Positions 40,208 through 50,221 of a stretch of 64,000 bases of DNA are shown one piece after another (positions within the stretch are counted from its first letter, which is position 1; every line of letters starts with the position of its first letter). Both the position numbers and the translations under genes were made by a program. The stretch comes from Chondrilla cf. caribensis (Eukaryota > Porifera > Demospongiae > Chondrillida > Chondrillidae), in the NCBI GenBank assembly GCA_964020155.1, contig OZ026553.1, positions 3,521,509-3,585,508 on the forward strand, given 5' to 3'. The notes beneath the pieces are model-generated. The model did no database searches and was not told the DNA's origin. It was given only the letters and a program-made list of their open reading frames with translations.

Positions 40208-40880
40208 CACCTACACTCTCTATATTATTATACCATGTTTCCACATGTGGTATTGTACTAATTTGTAGGTGAAGAACATATAATAACTATTCATAGTCCT
40301 GGCATGTCAGTCCGACTTCCAGGCAGTTCATGGTAGATGATAGTCTTGGTTGGTGATTCGACCCGTGAATATCATTAAAATTCTGGTTGGAATCTGTGAC
40401 CTCATACAATAACCATGGCAACAAATTCAACACACTTTCAGCTGGTAGCACTGTGGCTGTGGAGAGTCCAGTGATCAATCAGGACTGAGAATATTAACGA
40501 GGGCAGAGAATAATAATGAGGACAGAGAATATTAATGATGGCAAAGAATATTAATGAGGCTGATTGGATTGAAACCTCTCTCCCCCCACCTCTACACTTA
40601 AGATGTTGATTAACTTTTTGGATAACTTTAGCAGATACTACCTCTGGGGGACTCTGGAATGAATGCTGCTTGCTGGGGACAGAAAATTGTTGAGACAAGC
40701 ATGATATCCACTTGAATTGCGGAAAGATTTGAGTGCCCTTAGTCTAGTCAGGTTGCACTCTGTCCTCTGCTAAGCGGCGCAGTTGGCTCTACATTGTGTG
40801 CCTACTGTGTGGGGTATTAGTCTCGAGTGGATTCAACACAGATGTAGGATGTTAATGGTATCATCATCTATCTGAGTGTA
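40208..40880 (+). other. HACL1 intron 2, with a 24-bp tandem repeat at 40478-40562
   Basis: Intronic sequence. At 40478-40562 about four units of GAGAATATTAATGAGGACA (21-24 bp) occur. Confidence 0.6.
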
Positions 40881-41245
40881 CAGTCAGACCTCTTTACAAC
40901 ATCACCCTTGGTAGTGCTCCCATACACTAGTATACAGTCAGACCTCTTTACAACACCACCCTTGGTAGTGCTCCCATACACTAGTATATAGTCAGACCTC
41001 TTTACAACACCACCCTTGGTAGTGCTCCCATACACTAGTATACAGTTAGACCTCCCTACAACACCACCCTTGGTAGTGCTCCCATACACTAGTATACAGT
41101 CAGACCTCCCTACAACACCACCCTCGGTTCCTTATTTTCCTGCCATCATAACTATTTGCTGTTATATCCAATACAATTACTGGGTCCAGAAGATATGTAG
41201 CTATGAAGATACTGTTCTTGTAACAAGTGTAAAGAGGTCTGACTG
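40881..41245. mobile_element. TA-flanked MITE with a tandemly amplified left end, in HACL1 intron 2
   Basis: The left end CAGTCAGACCTCTTTACAAC and right end GTAAAGAGGTCTGACTG are inverted repeats; TA flanks both (40879-40880, 41246-41247). The left terminus plus 34 bp forms a 54-bp unit repeated about 4.5 times (starting 40881, 40935, 40989, 41043, 41097), each ending CATACACTAGTATA. CAGTCAGACCTCT-type ends and TA targets are typical of pogo/Tc1-mariner-class elements. No transposase ORF. Confidence 0.8.
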
Positions 41246-41350
41246 TACAGTGTAGCCGGAGTACACTGCAGCTGTATTGCTGCATGGCAGCTGCACTAGT
41301 GAACTGTTGTGTTTATCTGTTAGGTGTACTTCTCTGTCCTGTACCCCCAG

Positions 41351-41431
41351 ACCAGCTGTCTGCCTGACTGTACCTGGTCCAGGGCTTATCCATGCACTCC
41401 CAGGAATTGCCAATGCGCAAAAAAATTGCTG
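41351..41431 (+). CDS. HACL1: 2-hydroxyacyl-CoA lyase, coding exon 3 (81 nt)
   Basis: Acceptor CTGTACCCCCAG|ACC and donor TTGCTG|GTATAG. It encodes [19 protein letters not shown] followed by IANAQKNCW (last codon split), the conserved segment next to the first TPP-domain core in this enzyme family. The third exon in a row with matching phases. No following exon (expected to encode a P-L-L-V-I-G-G-like strand) is found on the plus strand up to 64000. Either a very long intron follows or this is a 5' gene fragment. All three exons are open and splice-competent, so nothing yet shows inactivation. Confidence 0.85.
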
Positions 41432-41600
41432 GTATAGGTTCACCCAGTGGTACCTTGGTGTGCTGGTAGGTTCACCCAGTGGTACCTTGGTGTGCTGGTA
41501 GGTTCACCCAGTGGTACCTTGGTGTGCTGGTAGGTTCACCCAGTGGTACCTCTGTCTGCTGGTAGGTTCACCCAGTGGTACCTCTATGTGCTGGTATGTA
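41432..41600 (+). repeat. 32-bp tandem repeat that re-copies the HACL1 exon 3 donor region
   Basis: About five units of GGTTCACCCAGTGGTACC plus TTGGTGTGCTGGTA. Each unit boundary recreates CTG|GTAGGT, a better donor than the genuine CTG|GTATAG, and each carries TTCACCCAG, an acceptor-like site. Confidence 0.9.
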
Positions 41601-43606
41601 ATATACTGCACAGAATAGACGACTTTGAATATAGTTTTAGCAACATGGGAGAGCAATGACAATGATTCATTCATACATGCACATCAGCTCAACAGATCCA
41701 TACTAAGATAAATGTACTGCAATAATAAGCTCAGGTACAGAAATGTACGACCACTGCAGTGAAAAATCATTTGAAAACAAGCAGTACTAAATCAAAAATA
41801 AAAAGAGCTGGCTAAACACAGTTTTGGATGTAAGAGGTATAGCATTTTCAGGCAATCAGTTCAATTGTTCCAGCTTTTGCAGGGAGAAAACACTGCTCTT
41901 TTGAAAACTCACACATAAGCTTGTGACACTACAACAAAGATAAGTAACTATTATATTTACATGAGTATATGTCATAATACTGTACACAGCAGAACTGTGT
42001 GTGGTAGAATTGCGTGCAGTAGAACTGTGTATGATAAAACTGTGTACAGTATAAAGTAAAAGGCTGTACGGTATAATGTAGAATTTTGTACTGTAGAACT
42101 GTGTATGGTAAAACCGTGTACACTACAAGGTAGAACTGTGTACAGTAAACTGTGCATGGTATAAGGTAGAACTTTGTATGATAAACTGTGTACGTAGAAC
42201 TGTGTGTGGTAAAAGTGTATGCAGTAGGACTGTGTAAGGTAGAGCTGTGTATGGTAGATTTGTGTGCAGTAGAAGTGTGCATGGAAGAACTGTGTACAGG
42301 GCAAACTTGGTTATGTGAACCTCCATTATCTGAACCCTAGAATATCCATTGACAAATGACCCAATTATTGTAGAATCCATTATAACATTAATGACATATC
42401 ATGTAGAAATGGCTTCTCAGACCTACGTACGTACGTACAAACGTTTAAGTGGAAAATTGAGTGCAAAATAGCTTGTAAGGAAGTATGTATAAGCGAGTGT
42501 TTCTTTTTTTAAGTATTTTTTGTACTTTTGAAGGCTTGTAATGTACTTTGTGATGGCTAATAAGTTAGTTTAAAGACAAAATTCTATATTTTATATCTCA
42601 CTTCAGTTAACCAAACTATGACCGAACACTTTTTAGAAATTCAATGCCCCCATTTGGATAACTGAGATTGCACTACACTGTACAACTGTGTATGGCATAA
42701 GACAGAACTGAGTGGAGTAGAACTGTTTGTAGGTAGAGCTATGTGTGGTAGGAAAGTGTACACTATAACTGTGTGCAGTATAAGGTTGAACTGTGTGTGG
42801 TATAATGGTATACGTTAGATTTGTGTACAGCAGACCTTTGTATGGTGAAGCTGACCAAGGTATGGTATATGGCACAACATTCTACTGAAATCCTATAGGT
42901 ATGTATATGGATTAAATATGGCTATGGATATGGGTGTTTTTGTAAAACGGTACAGCTATGGGTATGGGTTACAGACAGGCAAAGGTTATAGACAGCTTAT
43001 GGATCATATACGTACTCACATAATTTCAAATTTGATACTAGAGACAGCTACTTCTGAGGATTGGAACATGTAGCTGTTATGTAAACATTGACAACAACAA
43101 CACTTTTGCGCTCTTTTTCTCTTACAGTGATCAGTTTGGATAGTTACTGTCTTGCCTACGTACTTTGAAAGAATACGTTGTGAGTACAGGCGTTTTTCTA
43201 GAAACATACAGTTGTGAGTACAGACATTTTCTCACAAATGTATGATTGTAAGTATGTGTAGTTTTGGGCTATGGGCATTGAAATGGGCATAGTATGTCTA
43301 CGTTTGCACCATATATGTACCATAGACCTGAGTAAGGTAGAGTGGTGTATTACGTAATAGAACTATGTATGGTGAAAATGAGTAAGGTAGACCTGAGTAG
43401 AGTAGAACTGTGTACTGTAGAATAGTGTATGGTAGCACTGCGTTGGGTAAAATTGTGAATGGTAGCGCAAGCACTGTGTTGGGTAGAATAGCGTATGGTA
43501 GTAGAGCTGTGTAAGGTAGAACTGAGTGAAGTAAACTGCGTACATTAAAACGGTGTATGGCAAAACTGCACATTACTAAACAGTAGATTCTTGCATGCTG
43601 AATTGG
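41601..43606. other. Spacer with interspersed GTAGAACTGTGTATGGTA arrays
   Basis: Three patches (about 41980-42300, 42675-42860 and 43330-43580) consist of very degenerate 18-24-bp units of GTAGAACTGTGTATGGTA. On the minus strand they read as Tyr/Thr/His/Leu-rich ORFs, which are repeat artefacts. About 41622-41660 matches part of the candidate exon at 50063. Confidence 0.6.
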
Positions 43607-43645
43607 TCAAAGTTTCAATATGTGTGACAAAATATTTAGACTCAC

Positions 43646-44024
43646 ATCATCAAATCGTTCAATGGTTGCCTTCTCAAAATCACAGGCGAAGTATTCAAAC
43701 ACAATCAGATGTGTCATATTGAATACCTTCTTCAATTCTGCTGGGTGAGAGAGTACTTTGGGAGCCAGCAAAGCAGCATCGTCTTTCAGTATGGAGAAAA
43801 ACAGTACGATGCACCCTTCTTGAAAGCCTTCAAAAATGGACCCTGTAAGCTGGAGATACACCCTGAGTTACTACTGAATACTTGAGATGTTCTGCATCGA
43901 TGTCACCACATAATCCCACTGAAACCAGTCCCGAAATCAAGTCACTATTGACATACAAGTATCCATGCAGATAGTGATGTAGGCTCCTCAACACCATTTT
44001 AATTGAAGACTCTCCTTCTTTCAT
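43646..44024 (-). CDS. Possible minus-strand coding segment, two overlapping frames, unknown family
   Basis: Two minus ORFs have coding-like composition. The upstream one (44024-43830) reads SIKMVLRSLHHYLHGYLYVN then an SDLISGLVSVGLCGDIDAEHLK stretch. The downstream one (about 43861-43646) reads GSIFEGFQEGCIVLFFSILK, then LSHPAELKKVFNMTHLIVFE and YFACDFEKATIERFDDV. A short intron or a frameshift must separate them; the most obvious GT..AG pair (43881 to 43843, 39 nt) does not keep the frame, so the junction is unresolved. Both products look like folded, not repeat-derived, protein. The first might be a small helical adaptor-type domain, but I cannot assign a family. The TRAF-like exon lies upstream on the same strand. 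Confidence 0.3.
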
Positions 44025-44334
44025 GACTATATGGCAGTGCCTGTGAAAATATAATAATAATTATTATTATTCATTAATAATTCAAAATATACGTGCATAT
44101 CTCTATCACTTCGTACCACAATGTACCTCTTAGAGCAATACATTAACTAATTTCGTTACTTAGGTCACAGTTTTCTGCTACAGTAATAATTTGGTAGCGA
44201 GAGTGATGAGAAGTAGTAGTCTAGAAAATAGCATTATCATTCCATTGGAGAGGTGATGTAATAAGGATACACCTATCACACTTGTACACCACTGCAATGA
44301 GCACAACGTCATATATAGCATAACCATCCCCATA

Positions 44335-44577
44335 TCAGAAGTACGGCTTGATGTATTCCAAGTATAGTGTGGCATAACCGACCCTTGATCTGCCATTATA
44401 TTTTGGTGTGGCGTGTGGCAACCCAACAAAATGAAAAGGGGGGTCAAGGGTCTGGTCCTGCTGATATTGGGATGGTTGTGCCATGATGTTGTGCTCATTA
44501 CAGTGACAGTGTGCAAATCCATATGGCCATGACCACTCTAGCGTTGAGTAATCTATACAAGTTAACGTCGGTGCCAT
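44335..44577 (-). CDS. Orphan minus-strand ORF, unknown
   Basis: 80 codons from MAPTLTCIDYSTLEWSWPYG through CHCNEHNIMAQPSQYQQDQT to YLEYIKPYF. Its composition is unlike the surrounding repeats. It lies between the TRAF-like exon and the 43.6-44.0 kb segment on the same strand and could be an exon of the same gene, but clear splice sites linking them are not visible and no family is recognised. Confidence 0.2.
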   Translation of the reverse strand: MAPTLTCIDYSTLEWSWPYGFAHCHCNEHNIMAQPSQYQQDQTLDPPFHFVGLPHATPKYNGRSRVGYATLYLEYIKPYF

Positions 44578-44944
44578 CTTTATACTAGATCTAGGTGATT
44601 CAGTTAACCATAGATAATCGGTGTTCGTTATCAACCATACCATTGTATTATGTTCAATGTGATGTACACAATATTTTATTCACTATTTCATCTTAATGAA
44701 ATGATGTTACAGTAATAATTGCTGGTGATACAGTATGTAGTGTGTGCTTGTATGTGTGTCTGTTGTACCAAGTCTACATAGTTCAAGATGTCTGTAATCA
44801 GATTCAGGACATACACTGCCATAACAAAAACACAAGACTGTGATTAGGCTATGTCTCTGTAGTGTATACATACCTCTGTAATGAGGACACACGTCAACAC
44901 ATGCATTTGAATGCATAATAATTATTACGTAATGATTGAAACAC

Positions 44945-45038
44945 CTATTCTCCACTTTCCGATCAAAGAATACATACAGGTGTGTTTCTTTACCCATCCC
45001 ATCTCCACTCAGAGACATTCCAACACACAGCTTGTACC
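44945..45038 (-). CDS. TRAF/MATH-domain-like exon fragment
   Basis: The minus strand encodes GYKLCVGMSLSGDGMGKETH followed by LYVFF. This closely follows the signature of the TRAF C-terminal (MATH) domain, in which GYK-x-C is followed by a (N/S)GDGMG-x-(G/E)TH-(L)-x-(L/V)-FF strand. TRAF proteins are cytoplasmic adaptors of TNF/Toll-type receptor signalling. An acceptor (TTGAGAAG|GG) precedes it. The residues after FF (DRKVEN) do not follow the family, and a weak GTGTTT donor ends the segment, so it may be an eroded fragment. Neighbouring TRAF exons were not found. Confidence 0.45.
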
Positions 45039-45763
45039 CTTCTCAAGGTGCACTGTAGTAAGGAAATAATTCCATGACAAACAGTTGTTTTCCATCAGTA
45101 ATTGGTAGACATTAATTTTACTACATGTTAGACAATGCAAAGACTTGTTACATTATGATAACCACTACTACAAAATCTTATACTTCACATAATATTATGC
45201 ATATGTACACACTCTTCACAGTACACATCTAGCTAGGTTCACTGTACACTCAACATGTAGGTACGATACTCTACAGATACTGTACACACTACACATCTAG
45301 CTAGGTCCACTATGTAGATATGATACTCTACAGACTATTATACACACATTTGCACCTATAATGTACCTATGCTATGCAATGCGGAATTCAATTAATTATG
45401 AATATGCTTTCATGACAACCCACATGCAATAATTAACGGCACAACTTAAGGAAGTCAGCCACTGTACAGTGTATGTGAATAAGTGGACTCTGTTTATCAT
45501 GCCTGGGCCTCGGCAGGAGTCCCACTCATTTGGCTTTCAAATCATGTATTGGAGTGGACATGTGTATGTATGTATGTAATATAATTATGTTACAATGGTG
45601 AGGGCACGATTAAAAGTGAATTTAATATATACTGCAAAGAATCCCTCTATCAAACTGCCCAGTAAATGAAGAATTCATGATGATTTAATGCTAATGATAA
45701 ATATCAGTTATTTGGCCCATGCTTAACACACATTTGGCAGCATATGGTCCATAAAACCCAGGT

Positions 45764-45766
<3 letters not shown>

Positions 45767-45843
<77 letters not shown>
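45767..45843. repeat. (CA)n microsatellite upstream of the 46.2-kb gene
   Basis: About 77 bp of CA. An equivalent tract lies at 56996-57055 in unit C. Confidence 0.95.
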
Positions 45844-45845
<2 letters not shown>

Positions 45846-45959
45846 AGGGAAACCATACATACTTTGGGTATTTAAAATATTGAGTAACTGCAGGAGAGTT
45901 GCCGGTCATCAATTAGCACGGATTCGGGCTTTGTCATTCATGCTGCTATATATTATAAT

Positions 45960-46179
45960 CATTAGTCTACTTCATTTATTCAACACTGATTAATTGCATT
46001 ATGCAGCGTGTTATTTTTAGTAGCATTGTATAACAACGGATACCACAGTGTGATGTTTTGCCTAGGCCTTATTTCGAGTGTGCGTGGATTCTCGGTTACG
46101 TAGTTTAGAGTGTCTATAGTGAATCATTAGTCTTGTTGTAATTGTATATATTATAATCATTGTCTTTAGTGAGACGCGT
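45960..46179 (+). promoter_or_regulatory. 5' region of the 46.2-kb gene
   Basis: TATATTATAATCATTGTCTT lies about 25-35 nt before the first ATG, as in units B and C. Unit A alone has about 190 bp extra between two CTGCTATA/TATAATCAT-like motifs; this includes TTCTCGGTTACGTAGTTTAG, with a bZIP-like TTACGTAG. The CATTGTCTTTAG just before the ATG also resembles a splice acceptor, so a leader intron is possible. Confidence 0.45.
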
Positions 46180-46191
46180 ATGTTCTTCGAC

Positions 46192-46719
46192 ATGGCTGGT
46201 CCTCAAACCGATGAATTCAACGTAATGCAAGACGAAGAAATTACCCTGCTACAGCCTATTGAAGAGACCCCATCAACGAAAACGAGCGTGCAGGAGATCA
46301 TCGTATCGGGTGGCAAGCCGGAATGGCAGCTCCGTACGTCCTTTGTAGTAGATGAAATCTCGAAAGTATCACGGCAAATGTCTTCAAAAAAAGGAGCCTC
46401 GAACGAGTCGGAGGAAGAATTGTTAAGAGAGTACGTTCTCATCTCTGAAGAAGAGGGGATTATCTGTGCGAGCACGGATCAGGCTGTCCGTGATACAGTC
46501 GCCAGAGGGAAATGGAAACCAAAGGCTTGCTTCAAAAGGCTGAAAGACAAGGTATTGTCGAAGTTTGACAAGCATTCTAAGGCAGACCAGCCTGCCGAAG
46601 TCGACCGACAGTTGGAGGTGGAGAAGCGCGCTGATCACGACAAGCGGAACCTGAAGATTCTCGAATACGAGGGGGAATTGTCTAGTTCAATAGTATGTGA
46701 AGAGTCAGGAGAACAGTGA
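46192..46719 (+). CDS. Four-copy family protein, copy A (175 aa, intact)
   Basis: The start is placed at the second ATG (MAGPQTDEF), because it aligns with the only N-terminal Met of the 61.2-kb paralogue and the first ATG (46180, MFFD) would be almost leaderless relative to the TATA-like box. Layout: EEITLLQPIEETPSTKTSVQ; then IIVSGGKPEWQLRTSF; a Ser/Glu-rich linker; EELLREYVLISEEEG; a basic segment KACFKRLKDKVLSKFDKHS; a charged linker; and the terminal ELSSSIVCEESGEQ. No signal peptide, membrane helix or known domain. EYVLI preceded by Glu residues has the form of an LC3-interacting region, a hypothesis only. The basic segment could form an amphipathic helix. Intronless; AATAAA at 46902. 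I do not recognise the family. Its three paralogues are at 52804, 57183 and 61248. Confidence 0.8.
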   Translation: MAGPQTDEFNVMQDEEITLLQPIEETPSTKTSVQEIIVSGGKPEWQLRTSFVVDEISKVSRQMSSKKGASNESEEELLREYVLISEEEGIICASTDQAVRDTVARGKWKPKACFKRLKDKVLSKFDKHSKADQPAEVDRQLEVEKRADHDKRNLKILEYEGELSSSIVCEESGEQ

Positions 46720-46901
46720 CTGTATATATAATATGTATATAGATCGGATTGCCTCGAACTTGATATTCAAGATTGCAAGTTCAATATGCAATTATTAGTA
46801 TTTATATTACTTGATATTAGATTACTGAATCATGGCTTTATTCAGCATTAATTACTTATGATACTATTGATGCTTATTTTTGCACAATATTTACAAATGA
46901 C

Positions 46902-46907
46902 AATAAA
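46902..46907 (+). promoter_or_regulatory. Candidate polyadenylation signal, 46.2-kb gene
   Basis: AATAAA 183 nt after the stop; unit C has GATAAA at the homologous place (about 57892). The 3' UTR contains ATTTA motifs (near 46799 and 46889). Confidence 0.55.
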
Positions 46908-48575
46908 TTGTTCCATATTCCCTTTATTGATGTCAGTATGTTATTCTGAATAACCAGCCACTACACACACAAGCATGCACGCGCGCACACACACACACGT
47001 GCACGCACACACACACACGCACACAATTCAGAATTTTTGAATCAGCACATTCATTGCACCTGAGTGTGTGATCAATACCCCAATCATTTGTTTGTCATTA
47101 CAATATATTAATGGCACCAGGTGATTACGCATTAAACTTTAAAGAAAGAACTATTCAGTCCAATTCACACTGAAAGTAGCTGTACGTGTATGTACATACA
47201 TGTACCACACATCCATATTTAGAATATTCTAATACATACATACAGTACATAGAATGAATTCTTGCATATATCCATCTAACATTATTGAGGAAGAAAGTTG
47301 CATAATGTACAAATTGTATCATGTACATTAACGAATTTGAGTACAGGAATGATGGTACGTGGCAGATATGCATATAAAGCAGTAGTGATTTAATAAAAAC
47401 TCACTGTACTGGCATGTAGGATAAATACATATTATAGTTGTTACACACAACACATTACACAGGCATAAAATTATGCACCAAAGAAAAAAAACTGATCACA
47501 AACAGCACCTATTTACTGTAGCTAATGACATGAGTCCAGCTTAATGCAAGGCACAATATACACCGGTGGTTCTTAGTACATGCCAAATGGATTACAATTT
47601 GATAATTTTATCAAATTCCTTCTTAAGTGGAGTTCCAGCTACTGTATTACGGGTGTAGGAAATATATATCCTGCGAGAACACATCCAAGTGAATACATCA
47701 AGTATAGGAACATACGTATGTACATATTAACAATTTATAGTGCAGCTTGGAAACAAAACATGAAACATGGAAACAAAAAAACAGTGAGATCGTATTTTGG
47801 CTCATTCCACTTCCTTTTACAGTGATACATTGTATGCCATCAGACCTGTGACAGTGACTTGAAGCGTGTTTTTTTTCATTCGTATGCAATTACATTTCGA
47901 TACACGATACCATAATTCAAGTTAGGACCACTGGCTGAGAAATTGAACCCAAACATGCGAGCTAGTGGGGATTGTGCCAGGGTTGAAATTTACATGTGAT
48001 TCAGCAAAGATGTACATTGAATTTCGCACCATATATGCCTAAGCATGTATACAGAAACACATATAAGTACATTATACAAGTATGCATACACAAACATGCT
48101 TATGAACACACATACAAAACATACGTACACCAATATGAATACACGTACCTATGTACATACACATATTTACATACACAAGCATACATACACATACTTGCAC
48201 CACACTCCTTGCCCCTTGTTTTATTGAGAACCCTGTACGAACGTTTTGTGGTCATATTTGTCAACTCCTACTTGCTGGCTCAACTTAGTGACAATCTTGA
48301 TTTCTCAATATACAGTGGCAACTTGACAATCCGACACGGTTGGGGACAACACATACATGTCAGATTACAGAAGTTGTCAGATTATGGAGGCTGTTATGTT
48401 ATACATGGAATCTTTTATAGCACAGCCTTTAGTGATGAATATGATATTATGTGTTGAAATGTGGTCAGATTACAAAGAATACATAGAGTTTCTGGATATG
48501 GAAGATTTTATATCATACTGTCTGTAGTTAGCAATGATGGATGTGTCTCAGAATGTTATCTGATTATAAAGGATG
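46908..48575. other. Unit A downstream flank
   Basis: Noncoding. Includes a mixed CA/CG tract (46962-47025) and sequence homologous to 53260-53690 in unit B and 58120-58275 in unit C. A plus-strand ORF at 47996-48457 is unsupported. Confidence 0.5.
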
Positions 48576-48591
48576 TTTAAAAATGGATTTG

Positions 48592-48838
48592 GTAGAGGCT
48601 TATGCTTGCTACGGCGTGATAATAATAGTAGTAGTAAATTCTTGAGCGATCACGTAGCGGATTCAGATGATTTGGAATGTACGTAAGACGTTTCGACCTC
48701 GAGGGTCTTCATCAGTTACAATACGTATTGTAACTGATGAAGACCCTTGAGGTCGAAACGTATTACATTTCAAATCATCTCAGTCCGCTACGTCATCGCT
48801 CAAGAATTTACTACTACTATTATTTAAAAATGGAGTTG
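48592..48838. mobile_element. Fold-back (palindromic) insertion with hammerhead-like motifs
   Basis: Two arms of about 100 nt (48621-48725 and 48726-48824) are near-perfect inverted repeats meeting at TACGTA. The element is flanked by a 16-bp direct repeat TTTAAAAATGGA(T/G)TTG at 48576-48591 and 48823-48838. Unit B has a single copy of that 16-mer (53675-53690) with nothing inserted. Each arm carries CTGATGAAGACC...GGTCGAAACG (plus 48734-48760; minus 48715-48689), the CUGAUGA / stem II / GAAAC core layout of hammerhead ribozymes. An extra A lies at the base of stem II. Confidence 0.75.
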
Positions 48839-49183
48839 CATAATTGTGGTCATCCCACTGTTATTATGTACTCATGGATACTAGTGACAACTGATACGTA
48901 CATACACGTACGTGTACGCATACTCTGTGAATGAGTGTGTAATTTTGAACCACTTCATGCACTGCATGTGCATGGATAAATCACATGTATGTAGATATGC
49001 GTGGTTCATTGTTCTGTACAAACAGGTTATAAGTCTTGCATCATAGAGGTTTGTGTACATGTGTGTGTGGGGGGGAGGGGGGAGGTGCAACATATCATCT
49101 GCACTGATAACACTCTGTCATACCATTATGTATTCGTATACAATACAATCATTAATTTTGATTCACATACATACACAGTGTAT

Positions 49184-49678
49184 GACAAATTACATCACTG
49201 GATTTATGCCGAACCAGCTGAAAATAGATAGAAGTCTCTATCGGCTGCGGGATCGAAGTCCTATTTTAATGGCAATCAGTGATTACCTCCCAGTCACCCA
49301 AAGCTTAAGGTATACCATGTACATCAGTTGGATGACTGTCCTCATCTTATCATTCCGACACACAAGTGAACACTTGTGGTCTTCATGATAAGAGAGATTG
49401 AAGGAGGCTTACAGTCATGATCAAAAACTGTACAGGGTATACCACACTGATGAGCTCAATTGAGAGCAAAACAGCTGTCTGCGGTTCCTTTTTGATGATT
49501 TGGATGACTGGGAGGTTATCACTGGTTGCCATCAAGATCAGACTCCGGTCCCCCAGCCGATAGTGACTTTGGTCTATTTTTGGCTGGTTCAGCATAAATC
49601 CAGTGATGAAATTTGTCAACCTTAGGCCTTGCACATGCTTACTGTGCAATAAACCTTCCCCCACCATACATGGTGTAT
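49184..49678. mobile_element. Inverted-repeat insertion, 495 bp, empty site in unit B
   Basis: Flanked by GTGTAT direct repeats (49178-49183 and 49673-49678). Unit B has one GTGTAT (about 54042-54047) followed directly by the downstream sequence. The left part (about 49184-49310) and right part (about 49495-49618) are diverged inverted repeats (CATCACTGGATTTATGC, GAACCAGC, TATCGGCTG, TAACCTCCCAGTCA). Both arms read open as related peptides: KIDRSLYRLRDRSPILMA and KIDQSHYRLGDRSLILMA. Confidence 0.7.
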
Positions 49679-50062
49679 ATTATGTATATGAAGTCACATC
49701 TAGTGTGAATACAATATGTGATATGGGGACAACATCATGAAATGATCACATCACTGACATCAAAACAAATTGCGGCAGATTAACGAGTATTCACTGTATA
49801 TATATTATGCATATGTACACACTCTTCACAGTACACATCTCACTAGGTTTACTGTACACTCAACATGTAGGTACGATACTCTACAGATAATAATGCACAC
49901 ATTTGCACTCATAATGAATGTGGCATACAATACTCATCCATCTACACTTCGCAAAATGTACATACTATATCACACGCAATACACACACCATATATTATTA
50001 TGCCTACAACTACACTACACACACTATATTATTATATCAACATAATATACTGTAGGCACGGC

Positions 50063-50221
50063 ACTGACTACTCTAGGTCTGTAGTTTTGGCAACATGGGA
50101 GAGCAATGACAATGATCCAGGCGATAAGTCTGCATGTCTTTCAAATCATATCAAGAAGGATGGTGAATTTTCATTCAGTTACTGGGAGCTGAAGGTGAAA
50201 CTCGACAAGTTAAATTGTTAA
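50063..50221 (+). CDS. Candidate small exon repeated in units B and C
   Basis: After CTACTCTAG an open frame reads VVLATWESNDNDPGDKSACL, then SNHIKKDGEFSFSYWELKVK. The homologous stretch at about 55750 reads VVLATWDNNDNDSRDNSTRL and then ...FPFRYWEL before a stop, with one in-frame indel. A third partial copy is near 41622. Frame conservation suggests coding ancestry. No family recognised and no linked exons found; the unit C copy appears broken. Confidence 0.25.
   Translation, partial: TDYSRSVVLATWESNDNDPGDKSACLSNHIKKDGEFSFSYWELKVKLDKLNC

Larger units (their letters stand above)
45185..49790 (+). repeat. Duplicated gene-bearing segment, unit A
   Basis: Contains the 46.2-kb gene. Flanking noncoding DNA aligns piecewise with unit B (49795-55330) and unit C (55330-59420). 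For example, CATGACAACCCACATG (45411/51492), TTTAATATATACTGCA (45621/56859), TCAATACCCCAATCATTTGT (47072/58161) and ATGAAGTCACATCTAGTGTG (49687/54054). It is the most complete copy downstream of the gene. Confidence 0.85.

Noticed and set aside
42297..42680. Possible transposon with ends CAGGGCAAACTTGGTTA and ...TTGCACTACACTG
   Set aside because: The ends match only weakly when inverted and target duplication is unclear.
41929..43573. Tyr/Thr-rich minus-strand ORFs
   Set aside because: Produced by degenerate GTAGAACTGTGTATGGTA arrays.
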